64,000 nucleotides of DNA from Mantamonas sphyraenae (taxonomy: Eukaryota > CRuMs > Mantamonadidae), in assembly GCA_026936335.1 (NCBI GenBank), contig JAPMXV010000041.1, positions 100,708 through 164,707 on the forward strand, in the 5' to 3' direction. This document shows positions 11,783 to 23,608 of the stretch, in pieces. The notes beneath the pieces were generated by a model. It was not told the origin of the DNA. It saw only the letters and a program-made list of their open reading frames with translations, and did not search any database. The position numbers were made by a program, and so were the translations under genes. Position 1 is the first letter of the stretch. Every line of letters starts with the position of its first letter.

Positions 11783-14700
11783 ATGGTGCGTGATGGTGCA
11801 GGGTGTGTGGTTTGTGGTTTGTGTGGATGTGTGTCGCTAACATGTGCGGTGTGCGTGTGTGTGTGTGTGCAGTCGCACGGGATCCAGCAATTCAGCGAAG
11901 AGGAGCAGGAGAAGTTGCTGAAAGATTGCAGCTCGACGGTCAAGGCGCAGGGGTACTACATGAAGCGGTGTCTGGTGAGTGCGCAGCGTGGCCATGTTGC
12001 TGCAGAGTGGATGATTCGAGGGCAGGGCACGAGAAAGAGCACAGAAGCTTACATTGAACTGTGTGCATGGACAGGACGCGCACAAGCTGATGGATGCGCT
12101 GAAGCACGCGAGCAACATGATCGCCGAGCTGCGCACGTCGATGCTCAGCCCCAAGAACTACTACCACGTGTGTAGGTTGAGAATTGTGGCTACGGTGGCC
12201 TTGTGGTCATGTGTTGCCCGTCTGGCATTGTGTGGTGTGCATGGACGGTGGCGCCAGAGTCCACGCAAGCCCCAGCTGGGGTCTTTTTCCCTCCCTGGGT
12301 TTGGCGCACCCTGCACGCACATGACGACGCCGTGTGGCCTCTTGATTGGGTGTAACGCAGGCGTGAGATGCATAGGCACAGGGTAGCAGGGACATGTGGT
12401 CGTGTGCATGCGTGTGTGTGGCGCATACGGGAACCGGAGGCGGGAGGCTGACACGGCATTTTCTACGCTGGGCCCCACTTCTGGGCGACATACCACACAA
12501 CGGCGGGGTCGTGTGCACACGAAATGGTGTGTGTGTGGAACGGCGTGTGTGTGTGTGTGCGTGTGTGTGTGTGTATGACCACAGACTGCCTTGTGTTTGA
12601 CGAGCTGAACCTGCTGGAGCAGTATCTGGTGGAGGAGCAGAAGCGAGGCAAGCGCATTGCGGAGCTGTACGAGGTGGTTCAGTACGCAGGCAACATCCTG
12701 CCGCGTCTGTACCTCCTGGTCACGGTGGGCTCCGTGTACATCCGTTCACAGGAGGCACCAGCCAAGGACATCCTGCGTGACATGGTGGAAATGTGTCGCG
12801 GCGTGCAGCATCCCACACGAGGCCTGTTTCTGCGCAACTATCTGCTCACGCTGTGCAAGGACAAGCTGCCGGACACCAACTCGGCATACATTGGCAAGGG
12901 AGGCGACGTGAACGACAGCGTGGATTTCATCCTGCTCAACTTTGTGGAGATGAACAAGCTGTGGGTGCGCTTGCAGCACCAGGGCGCCGTCAAGGACCGC
13001 CAGCGACGCGAGACGGAACGCAAGGACCTGCAGTTGCTGGTGGGCACGAACCTTCGTCGTCTGTCCGATCTGGAGGGTGTGACACCGGAGTTGTACGAGA
13101 ACACGATCCTGCCGTCGATTCTGGAGGAGATCATCCGCTGCAAGGATGTCATCTCGCAGGAGTACATCATGGAAATCATTTCGCGTGTGTTTCCCGACCA
13201 CTTCCACCTGCGTACCATCGACCAATTCCTGGGGGCGTGCACGCAGCTGCAGAGCGCGGTGGATCTGCGTCGCATCATCACCTCGCTGATCGACCGCCTG
13301 GCCAATTACATCAAGACCACGGAGAACAAGTCGGCCATTCCGGACGACCTCTTTGCCACCTTTTCGTCCTACGTCAACAAGGTCATCCAGTCGCGTCCCA
13401 AGATGCCCATGAGTGACATGCTTGCCCTGCAGGGCAGTCTGCTGAGCCTTGTGTTGAGCACGAGTGAGTTTGTTTGGTGGGGAAGGGGGGAAAGGGGGGA
13501 AGGGTGAGTGTGTGATTAGGGCCCCCACTGACACAGGCAGCGCACAAAAGACCCCGATCGCATCGACTACGTGGACGGGATCCTGGAGTTTACGACGACC
13601 ATCCTGGGCAAGCTGCCAGAAAAGAGGCTGGAGAGCTCGACGTGCATCTCTCTGGTGAAGCAGATGCTGATGAGCCCGCTGGCGACGTACAAGAACATCC
13701 TGACGGTGCTGGATCTGTCGCACTACGGCAAAACGTTGGAGTATCTGGACTTTTACACGCGGCGCGACGTGGCGGTGGCGCTGTGCAACACGGCCATCCG
13801 GTACCACAAGACTCTGGAGGACCCTGAAAAGGTGCACTTCCTGTTTACGTACGTCAACGTGCTGCTGGAGGACCAGGACGACTTTTCGGATGCCATCTAC
13901 GACGACGAGGACTTTGCAGAGGACTTGGTGCTGACAGCCAAACTGGTGAACCTGCTGTACTCGGAGTCGCCGGAAACGATGTACAGCTTGCTGAAGGTGG
14001 CCAAGTCGCACCTGAAGAATGGCGGGGAGCGTCGTGTGCGCAGCACCATGTTGCCGCTGCTGTTCCGCTCGCTGATGCTCACCAACCTGATTGAGGAGGC
14101 CAACGGAGAGGAAGAGGGCAGTGCCGGGGTGGCATCGCAGAAGGCATACAAGTTCATGTCGGACTGCGTGACGGCAGTGTCGGAGGTGGATGCGTTCCTG
14201 GGCATCAAGATGATGCTGCAGTGTGCGCAGAACGCGGCGTCGTTGTCGTACGAGGACATTGCGTACGACTTTATGGAGCAGGCCTTCCTTGTGTACGAGG
14301 GAGAGAACGAAATCAAGTGGCAGTACGACGCCGTGGTGCTGATGATCTCGTCGCTGCAGGCGATGAGCGGGTTCAGCACCGAGTCGTACGAGGCGTTGGC
14401 ACAGAGTGCGGCCGGGTATGCCATCAAGCTGCTGCGTAAGCCGGACCAAAGCAAGGCAGTGTGTCTGGCCACACATCTGTACTGGACGGCGGAGGACAGC
14501 GACGGGGAAGGGGGCTACCACGACGCAAAGACGGTGTTGAAGCTGTTGCAAAAGTCGATGCGTGTGGCAGACAAGTGGGTGGATCCCAAGGTGCAATTCC
14601 AACTGTTTGCAGAGATCCTCAACCGCTTCCTGTACTACTTTGAGGCGGGCAACGAAGAGGTGGCAGAGTATGTGAACCAGCTGATCGAGCTGATCGACAC

Positions 14701-14839
14701 CAAGATGGAGAGCTACACAGAGGCCGCGGAGGATCTGGACGAGGTCAAGGACTTTGTGAGCAACACCATGCGGTATGTGAAGAGCAAGCAGGAGGGAGAG
14801 GAGGCTGCCAAGTGGAAGGCGATTGTGGTGGGAGCATGA
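11783..14839 (+). CDS. VPS35: VPS35, retromer cargo-recognition subunit
   Basis: The exon structure is inferred from protein similarity. Exon 1 appears to be only the ATG (11783-11785). Exon 2 is 11873-11974 ([16 protein letters not shown]), exon 3 is 12075-12171 ([17 protein letters not shown]), exon 4 starts at 12585, and the last exon starts near 13539. Strong VPS35 signatures are [41 protein letters not shown] and [18 protein letters not shown]; late in the protein come [17 protein letters not shown] and a [12 protein letters not shown] segment. VPS35 is an alpha-solenoid that with VPS26 and VPS29 sorts endosomal cargo to the Golgi or plasma membrane. The phase of the fourth intron (about 13465-13538) does not join cleanly with a simple GT-AG choice. 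Length is close to the usual 790 aa. Confidence 0.93.
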
Positions 14840-14885
14840 GCATGAGCATGAGAGCTGTATTTTTCGTTTGTGCGTGAACGCACTC

Positions 14886-14891
14886 AATAAA
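14886..14891 (+). terminator. Candidate polyadenylation signal of VPS35
   Basis: AATAAA lies 47 nt after the VPS35 stop codon, a typical spacing for cleavage and polyadenylation. Confidence 0.6.
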
Positions 14892-15063
14892 TGCACTCAA
14901 ACTCACATAAAATACTTGACCATGTCCAAAAGTCGGCTTACTTCGGGACAAATGGCTCCCAGGGCATCGTTGCTGTCTGCCCTGGGCACACCGAGCGGTG
15001 GCTTGCGCTCGGTGATCTTCGCAGCTCCAGTCGTCGATGGAACTGCCCTCACATCCTGTTCAC

Positions 15064-18000
15064 TCACCCTTCCGTACCGGTGGTGACTTGATCATTGGAC
15101 GTGGCTGTGGCTGCTGCTTCCTTCTGTCTGCTGAATGGCATGGGTCGTTGTCCCGATTTGATTTGTTCAACAATGATCCAGAAGAATGCTTCGCAGGAGT
15201 GCTGGTCTCGCTGCATCGCCACGTGCAATGGAATGTCCTCGTCGTTGTGGATTTCCCGTTGCAGCAGCGCAAACAACGTCTGCTTTCTGGTGTGGTGATT
15301 GCGCGACTGGTAGCCGCATGTTTTGCAGAACTGGAGCCTGCCCAGGGGTTTGCGCGACACATTGGTGTTGAAGCTGAGTGTCGTTCCACACCTGTGCACA
15401 CTGGATGTGCCATACTCGTCCAGGTCCTTGACCACGTTGTAGTACACGGCCAGCTTGTCCAACACGTCGCCCGTCCGTCCGCCGAGGCTTGATTGTTTCT
15501 TTCCTCCCACCACCAGCACGTGCTGTTTTGGCATCCCTCTGTTGGCCATGAGTTTCTGTGTCTCTTCGATTGACCGTTGCAGGAACTGCGCCTGGATACG
15601 CGTGCCATGCCTCCGTCGTCGCATCTCGTTGTGCGTCATCGTCGGGATCGTCATCTGGAACACCTTGTTGTTGTGTGTCCACATGAGAACCCATGTGTCC
15701 CGTGTGACGCCCCAATCCACCAAGGCGAACAAGGTGTCGTTGACAATGGACACCCACTTCTCCTCCTTCACGGTGTCTCCGTCGTTGCCACCGGGGTCAT
15801 CGACAGCACCAGCATCCACCTCGCTCTCCTGTGCCTCGCCCTCGTAGTTGCCGCCTGTATCGTCGTCTCTGCCCTGTGCACTGTCCGTCCCTGGTGCCGC
15901 ACCCACTTCACCTTGTTGTGTCTCCCTCGACGCCGACCCGATCGTATGAAACTTGCTGACCCCCCGGGACCCAACGTTCCGTCCAAGGTCCCGCAGGCGC
16001 CCATACTCCGACTTGTTCACGAAGGGAGCCATCCATACGGGCAGGGTGTTGGAATACTGCAGGATGTTGGTCGCTGCTGTGAACAGTGGTCCGGAAACCT
16101 TGTTGAGTCGGTTTTTCCCAGTGTCCTTGTCGCTGCTCTTGTTGTTCTTCGCTCGCGTTTGCATCTCTGCCTTGATACGCCAGAGATGGGTCAAACACTC
16201 ATGCTCAATCTTGGCCACCAGTGCGCTGTGCGTCTCGGTGTCGTTGTGGGCGAGCGGGTCTTGGACCAAGGTTTTAGGATAGAACACGATCGCGGCTGTC
16301 CCGGCCGACGATACGTGCGTCGTACCTTTCCAGTGGTGCAGCTGAGTAGGACGCATTCGCATCACGGCTGTCGTGTTGGCCGCAACGCTCGCAAACATGT
16401 CGTCGAACAGCGAGGTCGCGTCCTCGCCCAACGACGCCCACCACCTCGACACTGCACAGCGCACCTTTTCGGGGAACTTGCCTTTGTGCGTCTTCCACAG
16501 CTCCAGCACTCTCTTCCAGGTTGCTGTGCTGATCGAAAGCGCCTTGCCGTTCTCTCCCAGCGTCACAGCTGCCTTCACTGCCTGCCATTGTGTGTCGTTC
16601 TCCAGCAGGAATGGGATCAGCATCGTCTTGGCGTCCTCCGGAGCGAGCATCATCCCCACATCCGCCTCCTCCAGTGTAAGCTGCGGCAGCAGGTTGTGCA
16701 GGATGCAAAGCGGCGCGTTTGCCAACGCTTTCGCCTTGTGCCCCTTGCTCTCGGTCGCAAGCATCGTGCCGTTCGGATCGATGGCCTTCAGCAGCTCCCT
16801 CGCCTTCAACAACAGCATGCGGTAGCTCCTGGATCGTCTGATCTCACCCGCCTTGGTCACTGCCTGTGTTTGCGCGTTTGTCCGTTTCTGCGCCGCTTCA
16901 GCTGCGTGGGCATCGTAGGCAAACCCCAGGGCAGCCTTGCACACACCATGGCGTGTGAATGCCTTGTGAACGCCCCCGTTTGGGTGTTCTTCACTTGATG
17001 CGTCGACAGCTGCAAGCAGGGCAGCCTCGCGGATACCCTGCGCTCCCGGTTCTTGTGCTTCAGCGTAATTAACCAGCAGAGTCACGTACAAAAGCGCCCT
17101 CTTGCTGGTCACCACTTGCTTGAGCCTCGACGTCACCATGTTGGCCAGGAGCCAGCGCATGCGAGTGGCCGCAGCACCCAGGTGGCTGATGTCTGGGGCA
17201 GTGCAGTCCACGCTGCATGTGTTGCCGCCGTCCTTGCTCACAATGCGTCCTGTCATCCTGTCCACGTACAGTTGTCCCTTCACCTTTGTCAGGACATCCC
17301 ACACGAGGCCATCTTTTGACGCACTGGTCATGTACTTGACGGCAGTTTCAATTTGGGTTTGGTTGCATCCCTGAAGGACACCGACAACCGCATTGACAGC
17401 CGTCAGCACACATGGGACAATGTCGTTGTATGTGTCCGCCAGGCGCTGAAGAAGCTGGTCTTCGCTTTCGAGAGCGTGGAACCCGAGGTCACCGAGTTGG
17501 GCGACATTGTGAATTGCCCCAAGGCCAATGGGAATGGTGGTGTCTTTCACGCCTGCGTCGGTCATAGCAGTTTGGATGAACTCGGTCACGTCCTGGATCA
17601 ACAGGTCCTGGTCATCTGGTGGAGGCGCGCTTCTTGAGGTGCGTTTGCGAGGGCGTCGCTGCAGTTGCGTCGTGTCGTGCTCAACGCTCTCCTTTGGCAT
17701 GTCATCCAGCGAGCCTATGGCATGGGCAATGCGTTCTTCGCCTTCGTGTGCTCCTGTGTGAAACGCCGCCGCGGTTTGAGTTTCGTCGTACAGCGAATTC
17801 TCTGCCAAGCTGTTCAGGTCTGCCTCGGTGAACTCGATTACCTTTTCGAAGGTATTGATGTCGTGCAGGAGCACACGTGCAGAGCAGTGCCCATTCAACG
17901 CATCGGCTTGTGCCCTGAGGACCCGCTGGAGTGTGACCACCTGTGAGTGCGCCACGCCCATCTCTACGCCGCTGGAATCCACATGACCCTTTGCTGCAAG

Positions 18001-20834
18001 GTTCTCAGCCATATAGTCCACCAGGTAGTCCCAGACGTGGTGTCTGAACGCCTCCATGTCCATCGCGGCTGCAGTCCCTTTGCCTGGGTTCTGAACGTGT
18101 TCGGCGCGGAGTGTGGCCAGATTATGAAAGACACTCACGGCCTTGTCGTCCTCGTCATGCATGATGGATGCCAATGCCATCTCTGGCTCCTCCAGCTTGA
18201 GGTAGAGCTCCATCTTTCCAGACAGCGTGGCTGTGGCGCTGTGAAGCGGACGGTGTGGGAGGATGAACCTGGCACCGCCGTCGACAAACAGAGCCGTCCG
18301 CACGGCCGCGCACATGCACGCCCGCCCGCTTGTGCTCTTGATGGCCTTGCCACCCGATACAATTTCGATGTTGATCTCTGCCCCGTTCAGTTCGCCACAT
18401 AGAAGCAGCAACGTCCCGAGCCACTGCTTTGCCCGTGGAGACGTCGAGTGCAGCCTGAAAACGGTGTTGTCCGTGCTGTTTCTGAGCAGCTGTACGATGG
18501 TGGCTTCGTCGGCTGGGGTGTGTTTCTTCAAGGCCTTGGCGAGCCTGAAGTAGGGCCTCATCTGCCCCGCCTTCTTGCCGTTGTAACTCCACATCCTGCT
18601 CGACGAGATGAGCAAACGGCGCTGCATGCTCGCTGTCACGCCTGGGGCACCTTCGATGATGGCGTCATGAGTTGCGATCCCCAAACACACGCAAGCCTGT
18701 GTTGTTTTGTCCGGCCCACCGACCTTTCCGAACGCGTACGAGCCCAAATCCACCACGTCGATGTACTCCCGCTTGTCCGCTTCCTTGTCATTCTTCTCTT
18801 TGTTGGCCTTTTCTTCTTTCGCCTTCTTCTCCTTGGCCGTCACCAGCTGTTCAAGCGCCTTTTGCGACGTGGTGGGTTTGCCCGGCAGGGCACCGCGTAA
18901 CGCCGCAAATCCTTGTTCATCCTTTTCCTTGGCACCCTTCTTGAGCATGTTGTCGCCAAACGTGTAGCAGACAACGTGCACCTGGTGTGCAGCACCGTTG
19001 TTTCCACGCACATACATCATCTTTGCGTTGGCGAGCGAGTACTCCAGCTGGCCAACCAAGTACTCTTCGCTCGCCTGCAGGCAGGCCTGTTTCTCCTTTT
19101 CGCGCTGGTTCTGTTGCTGCTCTCGCCTCTTTTCTGCAGCACGCCTTTTCTTGTTCCGCTTGCCACGGCCACCGCCACTTGCTTTGCGCCGCTTGTTGGA
19201 GTTGCTCCCCGTTTCTCTGGTGGGAACGGCGGGCATGGGCAACCTGGTGATTGACGACTCGTGTGGACGCACCGGCGCAGCAGCAGCAGCGTATGAGCAT
19301 GGCTCCGTGGTCCCGACTGTCGCGTGGACGACACCAGGCAAATTGGGTGTCCACTCGACCGAGCTAATGGCGTCGTCGTTGAACTCGAGCCACGTTCCTG
19401 TGTGGATACGCACCATTGCAATGTAATGACCGGCGTTGGCATCTTCGGATGGGTGGTACAGCATCACAGTGTGCACTTGCGCCGCAACTTTCACAGCCAG
19501 GTTGCTGGCAACAACTGCGCCGTTTTCGTATCTTCCGTGGTTGTACGTGTACACAGCAGTGGGCGTGGAGCGCAACTCAGTCGTACTCTTGCCCTGGATC
19601 GCGGGCTTACTCTTGCCTTGGATCGGGGTCTGTGGGCACTCGCTGCAGTTCCATTCAAACGTCCCGCCTTGGGTAATTGGATGAACCGGATGATCAAGGA
19701 AGAATGCCTCTGTTTTGCGCGACGAGAGCTCGTGCTTGCACTCCGGGCAAACGGCATCCGACCTCACAACGACGACGCCACAAGGCAGCGCCCCGAGGTC
19801 GTCCAGGGGGGTGTCTTCGCGTACCGCTTCGAGTACCCCATCCACGAATTGTGTGTGCCCTTGGATGAACTCTCCGAGTGTTAAGAGTCTGGGAAGGGAC
19901 AGTGTGTGTTGGCTATGGTCAGCGACGGAACGGCGTTGTTGGAACGACGATCGCCAAAACTTACGCCTCTGTGGACGCCTGTTGCTTGCGCATCTTTTCT
20001 CCGCGCTCGGTGGAGAACCACGCATGGAGCAGAATTGCGGCCTTGGAGGCCGCGTCCTCGTCGTTGCGTCCGTTCCCCATCATGTGTGACCACAGACACA
20101 AGAGAGAGCGGAGTTGCCAAGTGCGCTGAATTGTCTGAGTGCTCCAGTCGCAGATGCCTCTGCCGAGTGCAATTAGGAGGACACGTACGGCCACAGTCAT
20201 GTAGCACAGTACCGCGCGCACGTTGCTGTGTTGGTGGTAGGGGAGGGGAGGGTGTGTGTTGGTGATTTGGGGAGGGGAAAAGAGTGCACCTTGCACGCTG
20301 CACGCCAGAGGATGACACCACGGGAAATGCTTACCGGATACCGCGACGTGCATTCAACATGTGTTCCACCACGGGGTTGGCCCCAGCAGAGTACTCTCCC
20401 TCGTCGTCAGCACCCAACGTCTCGAAGAGAAACCCGACAACACTCTGGTCGATTTGGGGCGCAAACTCCTCACACAGACCGTTCACGGCGGAATGGATGG
20501 TCTGCGGTGCATCTTGTTCCTGTGCAGGCGTGCCCCCAGTGTCTACTACAACAGGTGTCAGCGCTTGGCGCGCAGCCGAAAAACGAAAACACAGGCAGGA
20601 TAACGCACAGCTGCGCTCCAAAAACGCAAAACACGCTGATGGGGTGCTAGATTGCCAATCAAACTCATCACTGGTCGGCTCCTGATGGTGATGGTGACTC
20701 CCGACATCGGGAGGTGTCGGTGCGAAAGTCGATTCGTTCTCCGCGGCGCCAGCTGCCGCCAGCATCCGTTCTGCCACCCTTCTTGACCGGCGAGGCCCAG
20801 TTGGGGCAGTGTTGCCCGGCGTCTCGTCACTCAT
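15064..20834 (-). CDS. Giant fusion: N-terminal USP deubiquitinase domain + C-terminal Fanzor/TnpB-like RuvC nuclease
   Basis: Exons 20834-20335, 20225-19965 and 19888-15064 (GTAAGC/CACAG and GTAAGT/CCCAG) sum to 5,586 nt, exactly 1,861 aa plus stop. Residues about 165-430 form a USP (C19) domain: Cys box GIRNVRAVLCYM (C174), zinc-finger pairs CPEC (301/304) and CSEC (335/338), and His box AGHYIAMV (H408) followed by LEFNDD. A Lys/Arg-rich segment follows (about 485-530), then about 1,000 unassigned residues. The C-terminus carries RuvC-I LVDWGVTRD (D1645), RuvC-II DLDEYGTSS (E1745), zinc-finger cysteines C1754, C1775 and C1778, and RuvC-III QRDQHSCEAFFW (D1815), the order found in TnpB and Fanzor. 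Fanzors are RNA-guided DNA nucleases carried by eukaryotic transposons. The USP part would cleave ubiquitin. Both triads look intact. Guide RNA and mobility are not shown. It is unusually long for either family. Confidence 0.75.
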
Positions 20835-21459
20835 GGTGTTGCGTGCCGGGTGGATACGTTGTCGACGCCCGCGCCAAAATCCGAATCCTGAATCCAACCC
20901 ATTCTCATATCCACCTTCATGCTGCATTTCCGACACGTACATACACTACAGGACACGGAGATTAGATACCGGAGTTGTATGACATAGCTGGTGGTGTCAG
21001 ATGCACCCGCCTGGGGAGCCGCCAATTCGATGTGCGCTTGCGCTCGTCCAGTCGATTCATGGGTCGTGAATCCATACCACGCGCACGCCAAACATACGCG
21101 GAGTATCTACATACCCGCTCTGGTCATCGGTAATCATCCAGCCAGTGTGGAACGAGATTGGCCAAGGCTGCACGCCGTGCCAATTTCAGCGCACTGGTCC
21201 GGCGCCCTCAACCCTTGTCAGCGACCTGTGCTTCAGTCAGTGAATGCACGCTCACGGCCCGTAGCAGCAGATCAGATCAGCTGCCGTGTTTACCCGGATG
21301 CAGTTGTTTTGGTTTCCCGGACGTCGCACGGGAAGACAACAGCAGCAAGCGAGGCGGATGATGTGCAAACCCCGTGATAGTGTGGATCTTTATCGGTGTG
21401 CACGAGGCCCCTACGGTGCCGTGTCTCACTCAAACAGACGTCATCGACGGGAACACAAG
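20835..21459 (-). other. Non-coding stretch upstream of the USP-RuvC gene
   Basis: No supported gene is seen here. A short open frame continues upstream of the chosen start (20942) but has no recognisable content. A promoter, or a guide-RNA-like transcript for the island, could lie here or at the 3' end near 14.9-15.06 kb, but nothing in the sequence alone identifies it. Confidence 0.4.
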
Positions 21460-21530
21460 CCGTAAATGCTGTGCAATTTCATCGCAGGTGTGCCAAGCCG
21501 TCCCGTCGTTCTTTTGCCACCTGGAGAGTT

Positions 21531-22461
21531 CCATGTCGGTTGTGGGATGCCCGGGATGGTGTACAAGGAGCGTGGGACACCGTGCCGGTGGTTGCGTTGG
21601 AGATCGGCAGCGAATGACCCCGGCGCTGGACAACCTTCCCATTGCGTCCCTTTCGTAATTCAAAGTGTGCTCCATGTCGGTTGTGGGATGCCCAGGATAG
21701 TATACAGGGAGTGTGGGACGCCGGGTTGATGCTGGCGTTGGAGATCGGTGTGGTGAATGATTCGTGTGCAGAACAGCCCTGCCATTCCGTTCGAACCGAG
21801 GTTGGTAGAGTGTTCCATGTCGGTTGTGGGATGCCCGGGATGGTATACAGGGAGTGTGGGACACCGGGTTGATGCTGGCGTTGGAGATCGGTGTGGTGAA
21901 TGATTCGTGTGCAGAACAGCCCTGCCATTCCGTTCGATCCGAGGTTGGTAGAGTGTTCCATGTCGGTTGTGGGATGCCCAGGATAGTATACAGGGAGTGT
22001 GGGACGCCGGGTTGATGCTGGCGTTGGAGATCGGTGTGGTGAATGATTCGTGTGCAGAACAGCCCTGCCATTCCGTTCGAACCGAGGTTGGTAGAGTGTT
22101 CCATGTCGGTTGTGGGATGCCCGGGATGGTATACAGGGAGTGTGGGACACCGGGTTGATGCTGGCGTTGGAGATCGGTGTGGTGAATGATTCGTGTGCAG
22201 AACAGCCCTGCCATTCCGTTCGATCCGAGGTTGGTAGAGTGTTCCATGTCGGTTGTGGGATGCCCAGGATAGTATACAGGGAGTGTGGGACGCCGGGTTG
22301 ATGCTGGCGTTGGAGATCGGTGTGGTGAATGATTCGTGTGCAGAACAGCCCTGCCATTCCGTTCGATCCGAGGTTGGTAGAGTGTTCCATGTCGGTTGTG
22401 GGATGCCCGGGATGGTATACAGGGAGTGTGGGACACCGGGTTGATGCTGGCGTTGGAGATC
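21531..22461 (+). repeat. 143-bp tandem satellite in dimeric (286-bp) higher-order units
   Basis: The core CCATGTCGGTTGTGGGATGC starts at 21531, 21672, 21815, 21958, 22101, 22244 and 22387, that is every 143 bp (141 bp for the diverged first copy). Copies alternate between two variants: CCCAGGATAGTA with GACGCCGGG, and CCCGGGATGGTA with GACACCGGG, so the true unit is a dimer. Copies within a class are nearly identical, which implies recent amplification or homogenisation. The last copy is partial and runs straight into the truncated transposase. Confidence 0.95.
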
Positions 22462-22549
22462 GTGCAGGGTTTTCACATATTGTGCTTGGTTCACTCCCCA
22501 CATGAGCCGCTTTCCAAACGCAGAGCATGGTGGTCTATGGCAGCCTTGT

Positions 22550-23177
22550 GCAGATGTCCACGCGATGATGATGCCGCCATGGCCTTTCTTGGAGAGGTGT
22601 CGACGCCCGGTTTTACGACGACCTCCACACTCGCAGGTCGACTCCAGTCTCGTCGGCCCACACTATATTCTTTGCGCGCATTCGTGCATCTGTGCGCTGC
22701 AGCCGTTCAAACTCGCGCCGCCGCATACGCACGTGCGGCTTCTCTTTCAGCTGAGAGATTCTTCAACTTTTTCAGTCGCAACTGATGCCGTTGGCAGAAT
22801 ATACACAGTGTAGCCAGGGAAACTCGAAGATGGAATTGTCTCGTCAAAGCCAGCCGCATCTCATCAAGATACGAGGCACTGTGCTTCGCTATACGGCGGA
22901 CAAGGGATCGTTTGTGGTGCGCCTGCAATTTTCTGGCCGCCCACCGGCACGAAGTGGAGTTGCCACACCTCCTGTGACACGAAACTGGGCAACGTACTTG
23001 TGCACAGCACCTACGCTGACCTTCCAGTGCAAGGCTACCTGCTTCATTGATTGCGGGGTTTGCGTTCAGGTAGCCGTTTACTATGTTGAGACGCATCGCT
23101 TCCGGGATGGCTGAACCAGACTTGTACACCCCACCGTGTGTGTTGATCTTGAACGTTGGGTTCATTGCACTGGGCAT
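22550..23177 (-). pseudogene. Truncated Tc1/mariner-type transposase remnant
   Basis: Fragments in different minus frames keep the order of a Tc1-like transposase. There is an N-terminal helix-turn-helix region (GGVYKSGSAIPEAMRLNIVN), a second HTH region (SASYLDEMRLAL...VSLATLCIFC, then LRLKKLKNLSAEREAARA), and the first catalytic Asp motif NIVWADETGVDLRVW near 22665-22625. Later parts (GGIIIAWTSAQG) are out of frame, and the second and third catalytic blocks are gone where the 143-bp satellite begins. It is a dead copy. It lies upstream of the USP-RuvC gene on the same strand. Confidence 0.75.
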
Positions 23178-23608
23178 GTTGGTTTGGTGACAATTGCTGA
23201 TCCGTCAGGTTGGCGTCTGGTGCGCCTTGTCCATCACACCTGCTTGACATCCCTTCTCGTCCACACAATGCATTATTCGCAAGGATTCATTGTTTCCATT
23301 GTATAGATGACTTTGGTAAGCTTCTTTCAGTGCACGTGGAAACCGAGGGGGAGTGGGAACGATTGGCCGATAGAGCACAGCCATGAGCACACGCCAAACC
23401 GGGGTGTGAACATCTCTGTGATCACAAAGAACCCACAGAGGAGTGATATCATGCCTCGGTGAACATTCTATGTGTTTCTGGGCGTTGTTCTCGGTGGTGG
23501 AGCCATGTTCACGCTCAATTGCAACCAACTGAGCGCGAGTGTCGTGGCAAACAAAAAAATCGCAATCGAAGGGGCACCATTGAGCAGATCGACTTGTGGG
23601 CAGCGGTG
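23178..23608 (+). other. Intergenic region upstream of the nucleoside transporter
   Basis: No gene is supported. A minus-strand frame of about 107 codons (23528-23205) has no recognisable motif. The stretch probably holds the transporter promoter and the decayed edge of the accessory island. Confidence 0.4.

Noticed and set aside
12746-14896. 716-codon antisense frame opposite VPS35
   Set aside because: The plus strand encodes clear VPS35; the antisense frame is an effect of GC-rich codon use.
21531-22461. CRISPR-like array
   Set aside because: Repeats are contiguous with no unique spacers, and the genome is eukaryotic; it is a satellite.
21430-22528. Three overlapping minus-strand open frames of 258-357 codons across the satellite
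   Set aside because: A 143-bp unit is not a multiple of 3, so a stop-free unit opens all three frames. The repeated His/Pro/Thr-rich translation looks like a by-product of the array.
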